Positions 44,617-53,366 are shown, numbered from the stretch's first letter. The stretch: 64,000 nucleotides of DNA from Aurantimonas sp036549475 (GCF_036549475.1 NZ_JAZHLI010000017.1:19085-83084); one strand, 5' to 3'. Numbers and translations: made by a program. The notes: generated by a model not told the origin, from the sequence alone.

Positions 44617-45273
44617 TCAGTCCCGGTCGGGCGCTCCGAGCGGAAACAGCGGCCGGTACGGACGGGCCTCCTCGATACAGCGCGCAAAGGACGGACGAGT
44701 GTTGAGACGATTGCGGTAGGCCCGCACATGAGCGAAGCGTTCGGCGATCGGGTGGGTCCAGTCGGCGTAGAACAGTTGCGGCGCCGCGGCGCAGTCCACG
44801 AGGCTGAACCCTTGGCCGGCAGCCCATTCGCGTCCCGCCATCCTCTGGTCGATATAATCGTAGGCGGTCTCGAGCGCCTGTCTGGCGCGGGCCACACCCT
44901 CCGGATCGTGCATGCCGTCCGGGCGCATCGCGTCTTCGACGCATTTCTGCTGCGGCGTCGCGACGTAATTGTCGAAGAACCGATCCCAGAACCGGACCTC
45001 CAGCGCCGCCTCCGGATTGGCGGGGATCAGCGTGACCGGTCCGGGATGGTGCAGGCCCAGATGCTCGACGATGATCGAGGCCTCGATCACAGGCTGGCCT
45101 TCATCGACGAGCAGCGGAAACTTGCCGAACGGCCAGATGACCTTCACCTCGTCCATCGCTGCCGGATCGTTCGGTCCCAGGACGCGGTAATCGAAAGTCG
45201 TCGCGTTCTCGTAGAGGGCGGTCAGCACCTTCTGGCAGTATGACGAGAACGGGTGGGCGTAGAGGGTCGGCAT
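44617..45273 (-). CDS. Glutathione S-transferase family protein
   Basis: 218 residues with a thioredoxin-like N-terminal half (LYAHPFSSYCQKVLTAL, GKFPLLVDEGQPVIEASIIVEHL) and an all-helical C-terminal half. The SSYCQK phrase marks the glutathione site region; PVIEAS carries the conserved Glu-Ser. Ten bases after the DHFR-like gene on the same strand, so co-transcribed. Confidence 0.88.
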   Translation of the reverse strand: MPTLYAHPFSSYCQKVLTALYENATTFDYRVLGPNDPAAMDEVKVIWPFGKFPLLVDEGQPVIEASIIVEHLGLHHPGPVTLIPANPEAALEVRFWDRFFDNYVATPQQKCVEDAMRPDGMHDPEGVARARQALETAYDYIDQRMAGREWAAGQGFSLVDCAAAPQLFYADWTHPIAERFAHVRAYRNRLNTRPSFARCIEEARPYRPLFPLGAPDRD

Positions 45274-45283
45274 GACAGCGGCC

Positions 45284-45889
45284 TCAATCTTCGAGGGCGA
45301 AGGATCCGGTCGCCACAGCCCCGGCCGGCTCATAGACTCCGATGATGACGCCGCTCTGCGACACCCGGTGATCGAGAAGGTGCCAGGCACCGGGCTCGGA
45401 ATCCCGCAAGGCGCGCTTGCCGCGACCGAGGATCATCGGAAAGGTGATCAGGAACAGCCGATCGATGAGACCTGCCGACAGCAAAGCGGGGTAAAGCGTG
45501 CTGGAGCCCTGCACGATCAGGTCGGGGCCGGTGGTCTGCTTCAGTGATGCGACGGCCTCGATGTCCGCCAGGGCATGGGAATTGGCCCAGGCGAGCGGGG
45601 CGGATGATGTCGTCACGACATATTTTGCAGCCTGGTTGAACCTGTCGGCGAAGGCGTCGCCGGTGATGCGCGGCCAGTGTGCCGCGAAGATGTCGTAGGT
45701 TGCCCTGCCGAGCAGCAGATCGAACGGGCCATCGAACACCTCGTCCATGAAGGCGCCGACCGTTTCGTCGAAATGCGGCGCGGTCCAGCCGCCGAGCGAG
45801 AAGCCGCCGCTCTCGTCCTCCTGCGGTCCGCCCGGCGCCTGGACGACACCGTCCAGCGACTGGAACAGGCCTGCCGTAATTCGCCGCAT
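45284..45889 (-). CDS. Dihydrofolate reductase-like (RibD C-terminal fold) family protein
   Basis: 201 residues: RRITAGLFQSLDGVVQAPGG, DLLLGRATYDIFAAHWP, KYVVTTSSAPL, DLIVQGSSTLYPALLSAGLIDRLFLITFPMILGRGKR. This is the YyaP/YwjB-type reductase layout. The start is ATG 45889 after GGGGAG. Physiological substrate unknown; grouped with two GST genes and a MarR regulator. Confidence 0.88.
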   Translation of the reverse strand: MRRITAGLFQSLDGVVQAPGGPQEDESGGFSLGGWTAPHFDETVGAFMDEVFDGPFDLLLGRATYDIFAAHWPRITGDAFADRFNQAAKYVVTTSSAPLAWANSHALADIEAVASLKQTTGPDLIVQGSSTLYPALLSAGLIDRLFLITFPMILGRGKRALRDSEPGAWHLLDHRVSQSGVIIGVYEPAGAVATGSFALED

Positions 45890-45970
45890 CGTGAAGCTCC
45901 CCAAGGTCGGCCGTGCAAGATGCAATCGCGTCGTCCACCGGGACCTTGCGCGGCGGCGTCGAATTCTGGG

Positions 45971-46645
45971 TCAGGCTGCGCGCTCGTATCGCGCGGCATT
46001 CTGCGGGAACGGTGCGAGCTGATCGGCGAGGGCTTTCTTGAACGCCGGCCGCGCCGTGTGGCGCGCGACATAGGCGTCGAGCACCGGAAAGGCCTGGAGT
46101 ATCTCGGTGTGACCGAGCGTGCGCAGGACCGTCGTCATCATCAGATCGGCCACGGAGAAGTCGCCGAGGAGACCGTCGCGGTCGCCGAGCGCCGCTTGGA
46201 GCTGGTCGAGCCGCTGCTGAACGGCGTCGACCACGCCGGGCCGCATCTTCGCCTTGGCGCCGGAATCGCCGGGAAAGAAATCGAGTTCGGCAAGCATCGC
46301 GATCGGCGGCTCGACCGAATTGATACTGGCGAAGACCCACGAGAGCGCAAGGTCGCGCCGGTGGGCATCGGCCGGCAGAAGCGCATCGCTCGCCTCGGCG
46401 ATCCGCCAGACGATGGCACCGGATTCGAACATCGTCTGTCCGTCGATCTCCACGGCCGGAACCTGGCCGAAGGGCTGGCGCGCCAGATTGTCCGGCGCGG
46501 TCTGCGAGCCCTGCTCCAGGATGATCGGCTGGTAATCCAGCCCGGCCTCTTCCAGGGCCCAGCGCACGCGCAGGTCGCGGACCTGTCCCTGCGCGAAGGA
46601 CGGCACCCAGTCATAGGCCGTCACAGCGATCCTGGCGTTGCGCAT
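45971..46645 (-). CDS. Glutathione S-transferase family protein
   Basis: 224 residues: AYDWVPSFAQGQVRDLRVRWALEEAGLDYQ, GQVPAVEIDGQTMFESGAIVWRIAE with the conserved Glu-Ser, and a C-terminal GDFSVADLMMTTVLRTL motif. Start ATG 46645 preceded by AGGAGGTGACC, an unusually complete ribosome-binding site, implying strong translation. First gene of the minus-strand group divergent from marR. Confidence 0.9.
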   Translation of the reverse strand: MRNARIAVTAYDWVPSFAQGQVRDLRVRWALEEAGLDYQPIILEQGSQTAPDNLARQPFGQVPAVEIDGQTMFESGAIVWRIAEASDALLPADAHRRDLALSWVFASINSVEPPIAMLAELDFFPGDSGAKAKMRPGVVDAVQQRLDQLQAALGDRDGLLGDFSVADLMMTTVLRTLGHTEILQAFPVLDAYVARHTARPAFKKALADQLAPFPQNAARYERAA

Positions 46646-46879
46646 GGTCACCTCCTCTTCACCGCCTGCAATCATGCCGCAGTATCTGATCAGGGTGCCG
46701 GTTTGCCCGGCCGATGCGTCAACCCGGCGACCGGTGTCGCGCGGGGATCTGTCGTCGTCCGTGGGCTCGGCGTCTCGGTTGGAAGGATGCGCTAAGGTTC
46801 GCCCAAAGTGGCGGGATCGGAGCCGGTTTGCTCCCGCGCGGGCCTCCCCGGTTCGGGCGACGGATCTGTTGACAGAAAG

Positions 46880-46891
46880 GTTGATATCAAC
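46880..46891. promoter_or_regulatory. MarR-type operator
   Basis: GTTGATATCAAC, a perfect 12-base palindrome 11 bases before the marR ATG, in the divergent gap with the GST gene. TTGATATCAA-like sites are common for MarR regulators. Confidence 0.65.
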
Positions 46892-46902
46892 ATATAAAAG
46901 GC

Positions 46903-47355
46903 ATGTCAACGGCCATCGAATCACCGCCACAGGTGTCCTACGAGACAACGCTTCTCGTCCGGGATCACTGTTTCTGCCTCCACGCCCAGCGGGCGGCGAG
47001 GGCCATGGCGCGCCGCTTCGACGAGGCGCTGCGGCCCACCAGCATTACCAGCGGCCAGTTCTCGCTGCTGATGTCGCTGAATCGCCCGAAGCCACCGACC
47101 CTCGGCTCCGTCGCCGGGCTCCTGGCGATGGACCGGACCACGCTGACGGCCAACCTCAAGCCCTTGGAAAAGCGCGGCCTGTTGACGGTGGCGCCCGATC
47201 CGGATGATCGGCGGGCACGGCTGCTGTGCCTGACGCAGGAGGGGCACTCGGTGCTCGCCGACGCCGTGCCGATCTGGCATGCGACCCAGGATGCGATCGA
47301 GGCCGCCCTGGCTGACCCGAGCGCATTGCGGGCAGGGCTCAATGCGCTCGCATGA
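46903..47355 (+). CDS. MarR-family transcriptional regulator
   Basis: 150-residue winged-helix protein: TSITSGQFSLLMSLN, PPTLGSVAGLLAMDRTTLTANLKPLEKRGLLTVAPDPDDRRARLLCLTQEG covers the recognition helix and wing. Starts at ATG 46903 directly after a palindromic site. Divergent from the GST/DHFR-like/GST/VOC group, which it probably represses together with itself until an electrophile or phenolic ligand binds. Confidence 0.9.
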   Translation: MSTAIESPPQVSYETTLLVRDHCFCLHAQRAARAMARRFDEALRPTSITSGQFSLLMSLNRPKPPTLGSVAGLLAMDRTTLTANLKPLEKRGLLTVAPDPDDRRARLLCLTQEGHSVLADAVPIWHATQDAIEAALADPSALRAGLNALA

Positions 47356-47694
47356 CCTCTCGCCCGCTTTCAGGGCAGATGATGCATTCGGCGGCGATGC
47401 CGGAGCGCGCGCCGCCGTGTCAGCAGGCTTGCCAGGGGATCGCAAATAACAGTTCGACGGACGGAGGCGACCTCTCATCGGAAGCTGGAAGCGAAGGCCG
47501 TCGCCCGTAGGCGAGCAGGATCTCGGTTTTCCGAAACGCCGCCTGGACCGAGGATCACCTCGCAAGGGGCCGGATGCCTGGTCGCGTTCTCGTAGCCAAG
47601 GCCGAATTCCGTATCGCCCAATGGCATCCAATGGGCCTCGCCGCTCCAGCGCACCCGATGGCTTCCGCAGTCGCCCGGTTCATGCCCCGTTTCG
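47356..47694. other. Gap between convergent marR and oxidoreductase genes
   Basis: About 340 bases between gene ends. A short open frame is present but shows no motif or start signal. Nothing recognised. Confidence 0.4.
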
Positions 47695-48279
47695 CTAGAT
47701 CCCCTTTCGCCCGAGATCCCGCATCTTGTCGAGCCATTTGCGGCGCTTTGGTTCCTTCGCGTTTGCGACCATGCCGAGGAGGGTCCAGCGAACGGGCCTG
47801 ATGCCGACGAACCGCAGGATGCCGTGCTCCAGCGCCTTCAGCCCGTGTGCGCCGTACCACAGCCGATAGGCGAGGGCCGGCATGCCCATCGTCACCACGA
47901 CACGGGCGGAGCGGCCGGCCAGCAGCTTCCGGGGCAATTTCCTCTCCTGATATGCGAAAGCGACGCCGGGGCGCATGACCTGCTCCAGGAACGCCTTCAC
48001 CAGTGCCGGCATGGTCCCGAGCCACAGCGGAAACACGAGCACCACGTGATCCGCGGCCGTGATCGCGTCCCGTGCGGCAGAGAGGGTGTCCGGCACCGGA
48101 TCGTGCTCGAAGGCGTGCTGCGTGCGCAGAAGCGGAATATCGAGCGTCGCCAGATCGATCCTGTGCGTCACGTGCCCGGCCTCCTGCGCACCCGCATCAT
48201 AGGCATCGGCCAGTGCGCGGCAGAGACGCCGTGAATCGGGATCGGGATGGCCTTGGATGATAGCGATCTGGCGGGACAT
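47695..48279 (-). CDS. Flavodoxin-like NAD(P)H dehydrogenase (quinone) family protein
   Basis: 194 residues of the NQO1/MdaB-like flavodoxin fold: IAIIQGHPDPDSRRLCRAL at the FMN-phosphate loop, DHVVLVFPLWLGTMPALVKAFLEQVMRPG, and SARVVVTMGMPALAYRLWYG. The start is ATG 48279 after GAGGATGCC. Reduces quinones or other electrophiles by hydride transfer; lies near the detoxification group but is transcribed separately. Confidence 0.88.
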   Translation of the reverse strand: MSRQIAIIQGHPDPDSRRLCRALADAYDAGAQEAGHVTHRIDLATLDIPLLRTQHAFEHDPVPDTLSAARDAITAADHVVLVFPLWLGTMPALVKAFLEQVMRPGVAFAYQERKLPRKLLAGRSARVVVTMGMPALAYRLWYGAHGLKALEHGILRFVGIRPVRWTLLGMVANAKEPKRRKWLDKMRDLGRKGI

Positions 48280-48505
48280 GGCATCCTCGGCTTGGCTGCG
48301 ATGGCCCATAGAGCCGCCGGTTCACAGGCCCGTCCTTGATGCAGATCAAGGGCACTGGTTGCCATGGCATCCGCCGCCCGGCTCCGGCACGAAGACCTGG
48401 CGGCCGAGCGCGTTGCGGATGTTGGGACTCTGCCGTCCCAGGACGGCCGCCGCGCATCCGCAAGGCGATCCTCAACTCTGCCGTCCGCGCGTGCGGAGCG
48501 CAGCC

Positions 48506-49120
48506 TCAGCCGTTCCGTGCTTGCGTGACGGCCTGCTGCATGTCGGCCGGCGCCACCACGCCCGGAAAGAGAACGGTCCCGACCACATAGGCGGGCGTGC
48601 CCATCAGGCCGAAATTCTCAGCCTGGGCGCTGTTGCGCTGGAGGATACCGTTGATCCTGTCGCTGTCGGCATCATAAGCGGCATCGAGGGCCGCGATCTT
48701 GAAGCCGGCCTGGGTCAGCGTCGCCTCGACCTGTTCGGGCGTCAGCCGTCCGGGCGTCGCCATCAAGGCCGCCAGCGCCTTCGGGTGATGCTCGCCGGCG
48801 GCGAGCGTCAGGCGGGCCGCGTAGAGCGACGCCGGCCCGAAGATCGGCCAGTCCTTCATCACGTGGCGGATGCCGCCATCCTCGTGCACCAGCCTGACCA
48901 CGTCGGGATGCGCCTGTTTGCAGTAGGGGCACTGGTAATCGAAGAACTCGACGATGGTCACGTCGCCCTCCGGGTTGCCGAGCACCGGCACCTCGGGGTC
49001 GAACAGGACGGCCTCCTTCGACATGGGATCGGGCGCGGCTGAGGCGATTCGGGCGATCAGCGGCATTGCGCCGAGCGCAAGGCTGCCTGCGAGCAAACTG
49101 CGGCGGTCGAGACGGCTCAT
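48506..49120 (-). CDS. DsbA-family periplasmic thiol-disulfide oxidoreductase
   Basis: 204 residues. The N-terminus RLDRRSLLAGSLALGAMPLIA has a twin-arginine-like signal; then VTIVEFFDYQCPYCKQA with active-site Cys64 and Cys67 (CPYC), KDWPIFGPASLYAAR, and GTPAYVVG with the cis-proline. The last protein of the operon; its ATG overlaps the stop of the L,D-transpeptidase gene (ATGA). Resembles ScsC/BdbD-like DsbA proteins more than classical DsbA. Probably receives electrons from the DsbD/TlpA proteins upstream, acting as isomerase or reductase, which is inference. Confidence 0.9.
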   Translation of the reverse strand: MSRLDRRSLLAGSLALGAMPLIARIASAAPDPMSKEAVLFDPEVPVLGNPEGDVTIVEFFDYQCPYCKQAHPDVVRLVHEDGGIRHVMKDWPIFGPASLYAARLTLAAGEHHPKALAALMATPGRLTPEQVEATLTQAGFKIAALDAAYDADSDRINGILQRNSAQAENFGLMGTPAYVVGTVLFPGVVAPADMQQAVTQARNG

Positions 49121-49830
49121 GACGTTTCTCCTGCTGCGTTGGTCTGCGGCCGGCCGTCCGGCCCGAGCACCACGATCCGGGTTTGCGGCGGCACCCGCTG
49201 ATTGAGGTCGATGACGTCCTGGTTGAGCATGCGGATGCAGCCCGACGAGACGGCCTGGCCGATCGACCATTCCTGGTTGGTTCCGTGGATACGGTAGAGC
49301 GTGTCGCGGCCGCCCTTGAAGAGATAGAGGGCGCGGGCGCCGAGCGGGTTTTCGATGCCGCCTTTCATGCCGTCGCGCAGTTCGCCGCCGTATTTCTCCG
49401 GCTCGCGCTTGATCATGTCCTGGGTGGGCGTCCAGCGTGGCCAGGCGGCCTTGCGCGCGATGAGGCCCTCTCCGGTGAACTCCAGGCCGGCCTTGCCGAC
49501 GCCGACGCCGTAGCGCATCGCCTTGCCGTTCTCCATGACGAGATAGAGGAAACGGGCATGCGGATCGACGACCACCGTGCCGATCGGCTCGTCGGTGGCA
49601 TAGTCGACCACCTGGCGGATGTTGCGCGGGTCCATTTGCGCCGGGTCGACGGCCGGGATCTGCCAGCCATTGTCCTCGACGGCCCCGTACATCTGCCCGA
49701 TCCGGGGGTCGGTCGGCGGCGGTGTGGGGGCATAAGCGAGTTGCGACTGAGTCTGGTCGGTCGTGGAGCAGGCGGCAAGCGCCAGCCCCGCGAGAACGAG
49801 CATGGCTGCCCGCGGCAAGGTTTTCAGCAT
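49117..49830 (-). CDS. L,D-transpeptidase (YkuD family), lipoprotein
   Basis: 237 residues. Lipobox LALAAC puts the lipidated cysteine at 21. The YkuD catalytic region is intact: RIHGTN with His182 and SSGCIRM with nucleophile Cys198. TVVVDPHARFLYLVMENGKAMRYGVGVGKAG is the family start. Forms 3-3 peptidoglycan cross-links or anchors proteins to the wall in the periplasm. The start is ATG 49830. Paralogue of the next gene, with which it shares most motifs. Confidence 0.92.
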   Translation of the reverse strand: MLKTLPRAAMLVLAGLALAACSTTDQTQSQLAYAPTPPPTDPRIGQMYGAVEDNGWQIPAVDPAQMDPRNIRQVVDYATDEPIGTVVVDPHARFLYLVMENGKAMRYGVGVGKAGLEFTGEGLIARKAAWPRWTPTQDMIKREPEKYGGELRDGMKGGIENPLGARALYLFKGGRDTLYRIHGTNQEWSIGQAVSSGCIRMLNQDVIDLNQRVPPQTRIVVLGPDGRPQTNAAGETS

Positions 49831-49879
49831 TCTGATCTTCCTGGGTCTGGACTGGGTGGGTCTGGATGGGCGGACGCGC

Positions 49880-50560
49880 TTAGGCGACGGAGCCCCCTGC
49901 ACGGCGCACGACCACTTTCGCGCCGACGGGAACGCGGTTTTCGAGGTCGATGACGTCCTGGTTGAACATGCGGATGCAGCCCGACGAGACCGACCGGCCG
50001 ATCGTCGACGGCTCGTTGGTGCCGTGGATCCGGTAATAGGTGTCCTGGCCGCCGCGATAGAGATAGAGGGCGCGCGCGCCGAGCGGGTTGCCGAGGCCGC
50101 CTTCGAGGCCGCCCGCATAGGGGCCGAACCGCTCGGGCTCGCGCTTCAGCATGTTGGGGGTGGGCGTCCAGCCCGGCCACTCGGCCTTGCGGGCGATCGT
50201 GGCGTTCCCGGCGAAGGCGAAGCCCGCCTTGCCGACGCCGACGCGGTAGCGCATGGCCTTGCCGTCGTCCTCGACGAGATAGAGGAAATGCGCGGCCGGA
50301 TCGACGACGATGGTGCCCGGGGCTTCAGAGCCGGCGAAGTCGACGATCTGGCGCCGGTTCTCGTCGGTGAGGTGGACGGCGGGAATGGCCGGGATTGAGC
50401 GGCCATTGTCCTCGAAGGCGGCATAGCGCGGATCGCCGACCAGGCCTGGCGCGGCGTAGCCAAGCACGGTCCGGGGCAGGTCGCCGACGGACGAGCAACC
50501 CGCCATCGCAAGGAACGTCGCGGCGAGCAGGCCGGTGCGGTGAAAGCTTTGGAAGGTCAT
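49880..50560 (-). CDS. L,D-transpeptidase (YkuD family), lipoprotein
   Basis: 226 residues. Lipobox LAMAGC (Cys22), TIVVDPAAHFLYLVEDDGKAMRYRVGVGKAG, RIHGTNEPSTIG with His179 and SSGCIRM with Cys195. Close relative of the neighbouring transpeptidase, so a tandem duplication. Starts at ATG 50560, just before the end of the TlpA-like gene, so translation is coupled. Catalytic Cys makes it dependent on a reducing periplasmic route, which the operon supplies. Confidence 0.92.
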   Translation of the reverse strand: MTFQSFHRTGLLAATFLAMAGCSSVGDLPRTVLGYAAPGLVGDPRYAAFEDNGRSIPAIPAVHLTDENRRQIVDFAGSEAPGTIVVDPAAHFLYLVEDDGKAMRYRVGVGKAGFAFAGNATIARKAEWPGWTPTPNMLKREPERFGPYAGGLEGGLGNPLGARALYLYRGGQDTYYRIHGTNEPSTIGRSVSSGCIRMFNQDVIDLENRVPVGAKVVVRRAGGSVA

Positions 50561-50561
50561 G

Positions 50562-51368
50562 TCAGTCCGATTCCGCCTTGGCGCTATCGATTCCCGCCGC
50601 GAGGGCTTCGCGCGAGATCTCTCCAAAATGCAGCGAGCGGAGCGTTCCGGTCGCGTCGAGAAACAGCGTGGCCGGGTAGCCGGAGACGCCGTAATGCTGT
50701 GCGAGCGCATACCCACGATCAAGCAGGACATGGTCGATTTTGAGGTTGGCCCTCGCCATGAACTGCGACGCGGTTTGCGCGCCTTCGCCCTGGTTGGCGA
50801 AGACGAACACCGCGTCGTCGCGGGCTGCGGCCATGCTTACCATCATCGGCATCTCGCGGCGACATGGCGGGCACCAGGTCGCCCAGAGATTGAGGACGAC
50901 CGGCTTCCCGGCGAAGTCCGACAAAGACCGGTCGGCGCCGTTGAGCATCGCGAAGCTTTCGGCCGGTGCGGCGAGGGCGGTGGTGGTGGCGACGAGTTGC
51001 CAGGCGGTGTTCCAGACGACGAACGCGCCGGCCAGCGCGCCGATCGACCATGCCCGCAGGCGGACATCGCGGAAGACGTAGAGCGTGTAGAGCAGCGCGG
51101 CGGCGAGCCCGGCCCACACCAAAAAGCCGCCTTCCCGGATGCTGAAGATCCGCAGCGGTTCGGGCGCGAAGGTCTCCCAGTGCAGCGCGACATGCCCGAG
51201 CCGGGCCGCGACGAGGCCGATCGGCACGACCGTCAGCGACCAGTTGCCCAGCCGGGTGTCGACTTGGCGCGTGAGGAGGGCGGCGACGGCGAGAAACACG
51301 ACGAAGGCGATGATGCCGGCAAGGCGGTCGCCCGCGAAGACCAGCGGGCCGAGGGTGAGGGCGGTCAT
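50562..51368 (-). CDS. TlpA-like disulfide reductase with an Lgt-like membrane domain
   Basis: 268 residues: several hydrophobic helices (about 1-130), then a thioredoxin domain with LWATWCPPCRREMP (Cys166, Cys169) and the cis-proline region VSGYPATLFLD. The membrane part contains ARLGHVALHWETFAPEPLRIFSIREGGFLVWAGLAAA, which parallels the prolipoprotein diacylglyceryl transferase motif (ARLGYV...PLxIF..EGGMSFHGG), but the catalytic His segment is replaced by FLVWAG. So it is probably an Lgt-derived anchor without transferase activity. Expected to face the periplasm and take electrons from DsbD. Confidence 0.85.
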   Translation of the reverse strand: MTALTLGPLVFAGDRLAGIIAFVVFLAVAALLTRQVDTRLGNWSLTVVPIGLVAARLGHVALHWETFAPEPLRIFSIREGGFLVWAGLAAALLYTLYVFRDVRLRAWSIGALAGAFVVWNTAWQLVATTTALAAPAESFAMLNGADRSLSDFAGKPVVLNLWATWCPPCRREMPMMVSMAAARDDAVFVFANQGEGAQTASQFMARANLKIDHVLLDRGYALAQHYGVSGYPATLFLDATGTLRSLHFGEISREALAAGIDSAKAESD

Positions 51369-51369
51369 G

Positions 51370-53256
51370 TCAGTTGCCCCTCGCAAGGCGGACGCGCTCG
51401 AGGAAGTCCTCGGCGGAGATCTCGCCAACGACGCGCGATCCGGGCGCCTCGGTGCCGTCGGGGGCGACGAACAGCATGGTCGGCGGCCCGACGACCGCAA
51501 GCTCGGACATCAGCGCGGTGGATCCGGGGCGCTCGTCGGTGACATCCACCTTGAGCAGCCGATATCCGGCGAGCCGTGCCTGCACCGCCGGATCACCGAA
51601 CACTTCGCGCTCGATCACGTCGCAACTGACGCACCAGTCGGCGGTGAAGTATAGCAGCGTCGGCCGGTCGCCCGTGGCGATCGCCTCCGCCACCGCTTCC
51701 GGCGCCTCGACCATGTCGAAGCTCAGCGTTTCGGCAACGCGTGCCGCGCCGTTCGAGGCCAGGGGCGCAAGCGGGCGCAGGGGATCATTCGCCCCGGCGA
51801 CCGCGCCGACGGCGAGCGTTCCCCCGTAGATCAGGGCCAGCACGCCCGCCGTCTGGCCAAGCCGGCGCATTATGCCGCTTTGGCCGCTGCGGCCGCCGAG
51901 CCCGCCTAGCGCTACCCCGACGCCGATCAGCAGTGCTGCCCAGAGCCACAGCGACACGACGGGCGGCAGGATGCGGCCGATCATCCAGATGGCGAGCGCC
52001 AGGAAGGCGATGCCAAAGGCGTAGGTGACGGCCTGCATCCAGGGTCCGGCCCGGGGCATGATGCCCGCGCCGAATGTGCCGAAGGCGACAAGCGGCACGC
52101 CCTGGCCAAGGCCGAGCGCGAAGAGGGCGCCAGCGCCGAGGCTCACGTCGCCGGTCTGGCCGATATAGATGAGCGCGCCGGCGAGCGGCGCCGTGACGCA
52201 GGGGCCGACGATCAGCGCCGAGGTGAAGCCGAGGGCTGCGGTCGAGCCGATCCCGCGGCGCCCGGCCGTGGCGCCGGCGACGGCGTTGGTCCAGGCGCTC
52301 AGCAGTCGCAATTCGAACAGGCCGAACATCGACAGCGCCAGTCCGACGAAGACCAGTGACACGGCGATGATGGCGGGCGTCGATTGCAGGGCCATCTGGA
52401 GATTCTGGCCGGACCAGGCGGCGGCGACCCCGAGCATGCCGAAGGCCATGGCCATGGCCAGCACATAGATCGAGGAATGCAGCAGCCCCCGCCTGGCCGA
52501 TGAGCGGCCCGTCTGCCGGCCGAGTTGCCCGGCAAGGATGGGGTACATCGGGAAGACGCAAGGGGTGAAGGCGAGGCCGACGCCCAGCAGGAAAAACATG
52601 CCGATCGCCCAGGCCGCACCGCCGTCGGCGAGCAGCGATCCGACGAGGCCGCCGGATGCGCGGTCCACCTGGATCCCGGAGTTCGGCGATTGAGCCGTCG
52701 CCGGCAGGTTGCTGACCACCGTGCTAGCGCGTGTTGTCTCGAAGGCATCGCGGAAAGTGGATGGCGTCAGCGCCGGCCATTCCGATCCACCGTTGGCGGG
52801 ACGCGCCAGAGGCTGCCCCTGGGTCCCTGGCCCGCTTTGCGCCGCCGCCAGTTCGATCGTCCGCGTCACCGGCCGGTAGCAGATGCCATTCTCCTGGCAT
52901 CCCTGAAACGAGACGGCGATCTCGGAGGCCCCGGCCGGCACCGAAGCCAGCGTGGCTGTCGCCGCGTCGTGGAAGACCTCCATGGTGCCGAAATTCGGGT
53001 CGTCCTTTGACTCGCCGCGGGGCAGGTCGAGCGGGATGCTCCTGCCCGTCGGGGTCGTCGCCGCAATCTTGTCGCGATAGAGGTAGTAACCCTCGGCGAT
53101 CGCCCAGCGCAGTTCGACGCCACCGGTGGCGGTCGCGGTGCCGGTCAGCGCGAAGGCCTTGTCGACGGCCAGCGGCTCCGACTGGGCGCCGGCCGCAACG
53201 GGTGCTCCGATGGTGACGGCCATGATGGCCGCGGCCAGGAAACGTCTGATCGCCAT
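51370..53256 (-). CDS. dsbD: Protein-disulfide reductase DsbD
   Basis: 628 residues in the full DsbD layout. Signal peptide MAIRRFLAAAIMAVTIGAP; N-terminal alpha domain with FQGCQENGICYRP (Cys120, Cys126); eight-helix membrane domain (for example AFTPCVFPMYPILAG, LIVGPCVTAPLAGALIYIG with the two membrane cysteines); C-terminal thioredoxin domain FTADWCVSCDVIEREVF (Cys542, Cys545). Moves electrons from cytosolic thioredoxin to periplasmic partners, here most likely TlpA-like and DsbA-like proteins. First gene of the five-gene operon, one base from the next; divergent from the two-component genes across a CTTAAG-N5-CTTAAG box. Confidence 0.95.
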   Translation of the reverse strand: MAIRRFLAAAIMAVTIGAPVAAGAQSEPLAVDKAFALTGTATATGGVELRWAIAEGYYLYRDKIAATTPTGRSIPLDLPRGESKDDPNFGTMEVFHDAATATLASVPAGASEIAVSFQGCQENGICYRPVTRTIELAAAQSGPGTQGQPLARPANGGSEWPALTPSTFRDAFETTRASTVVSNLPATAQSPNSGIQVDRASGGLVGSLLADGGAAWAIGMFFLLGVGLAFTPCVFPMYPILAGQLGRQTGRSSARRGLLHSSIYVLAMAMAFGMLGVAAAWSGQNLQMALQSTPAIIAVSLVFVGLALSMFGLFELRLLSAWTNAVAGATAGRRGIGSTAALGFTSALIVGPCVTAPLAGALIYIGQTGDVSLGAGALFALGLGQGVPLVAFGTFGAGIMPRAGPWMQAVTYAFGIAFLALAIWMIGRILPPVVSLWLWAALLIGVGVALGGLGGRSGQSGIMRRLGQTAGVLALIYGGTLAVGAVAGANDPLRPLAPLASNGAARVAETLSFDMVEAPEAVAEAIATGDRPTLLYFTADWCVSCDVIEREVFGDPAVQARLAGYRLLKVDVTDERPGSTALMSELAVVGPPTMLFVAPDGTEAPGSRVVGEISAEDFLERVRLARGN

Positions 53257-53301
53257 GATCCTCTCCGGTCGACTTCTTGGACCGGGTGGTCGGACTCCAA
53301 G

Positions 53302-53318
53302 CTTAAGGCAGCCTTAAG
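53302..53318 (+). promoter_or_regulatory. PmrA/QseB-type response-regulator box
   Basis: CTTAAG-GCAGC-CTTAAG, two perfect hexamers with five bases between (11 bases start to start), 46 bases upstream of dsbD and 49 upstream of the response regulator. It equals the CTTAAG-N5-CTTAAG consensus known for the PmrA/QseB group of OmpR-family regulators. Confidence 0.75.
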
Positions 53319-53366
53319 GTGGATGGGCAGGATCGCAGTCGTCGGCAGCAACGGACCGGAGCAGGA

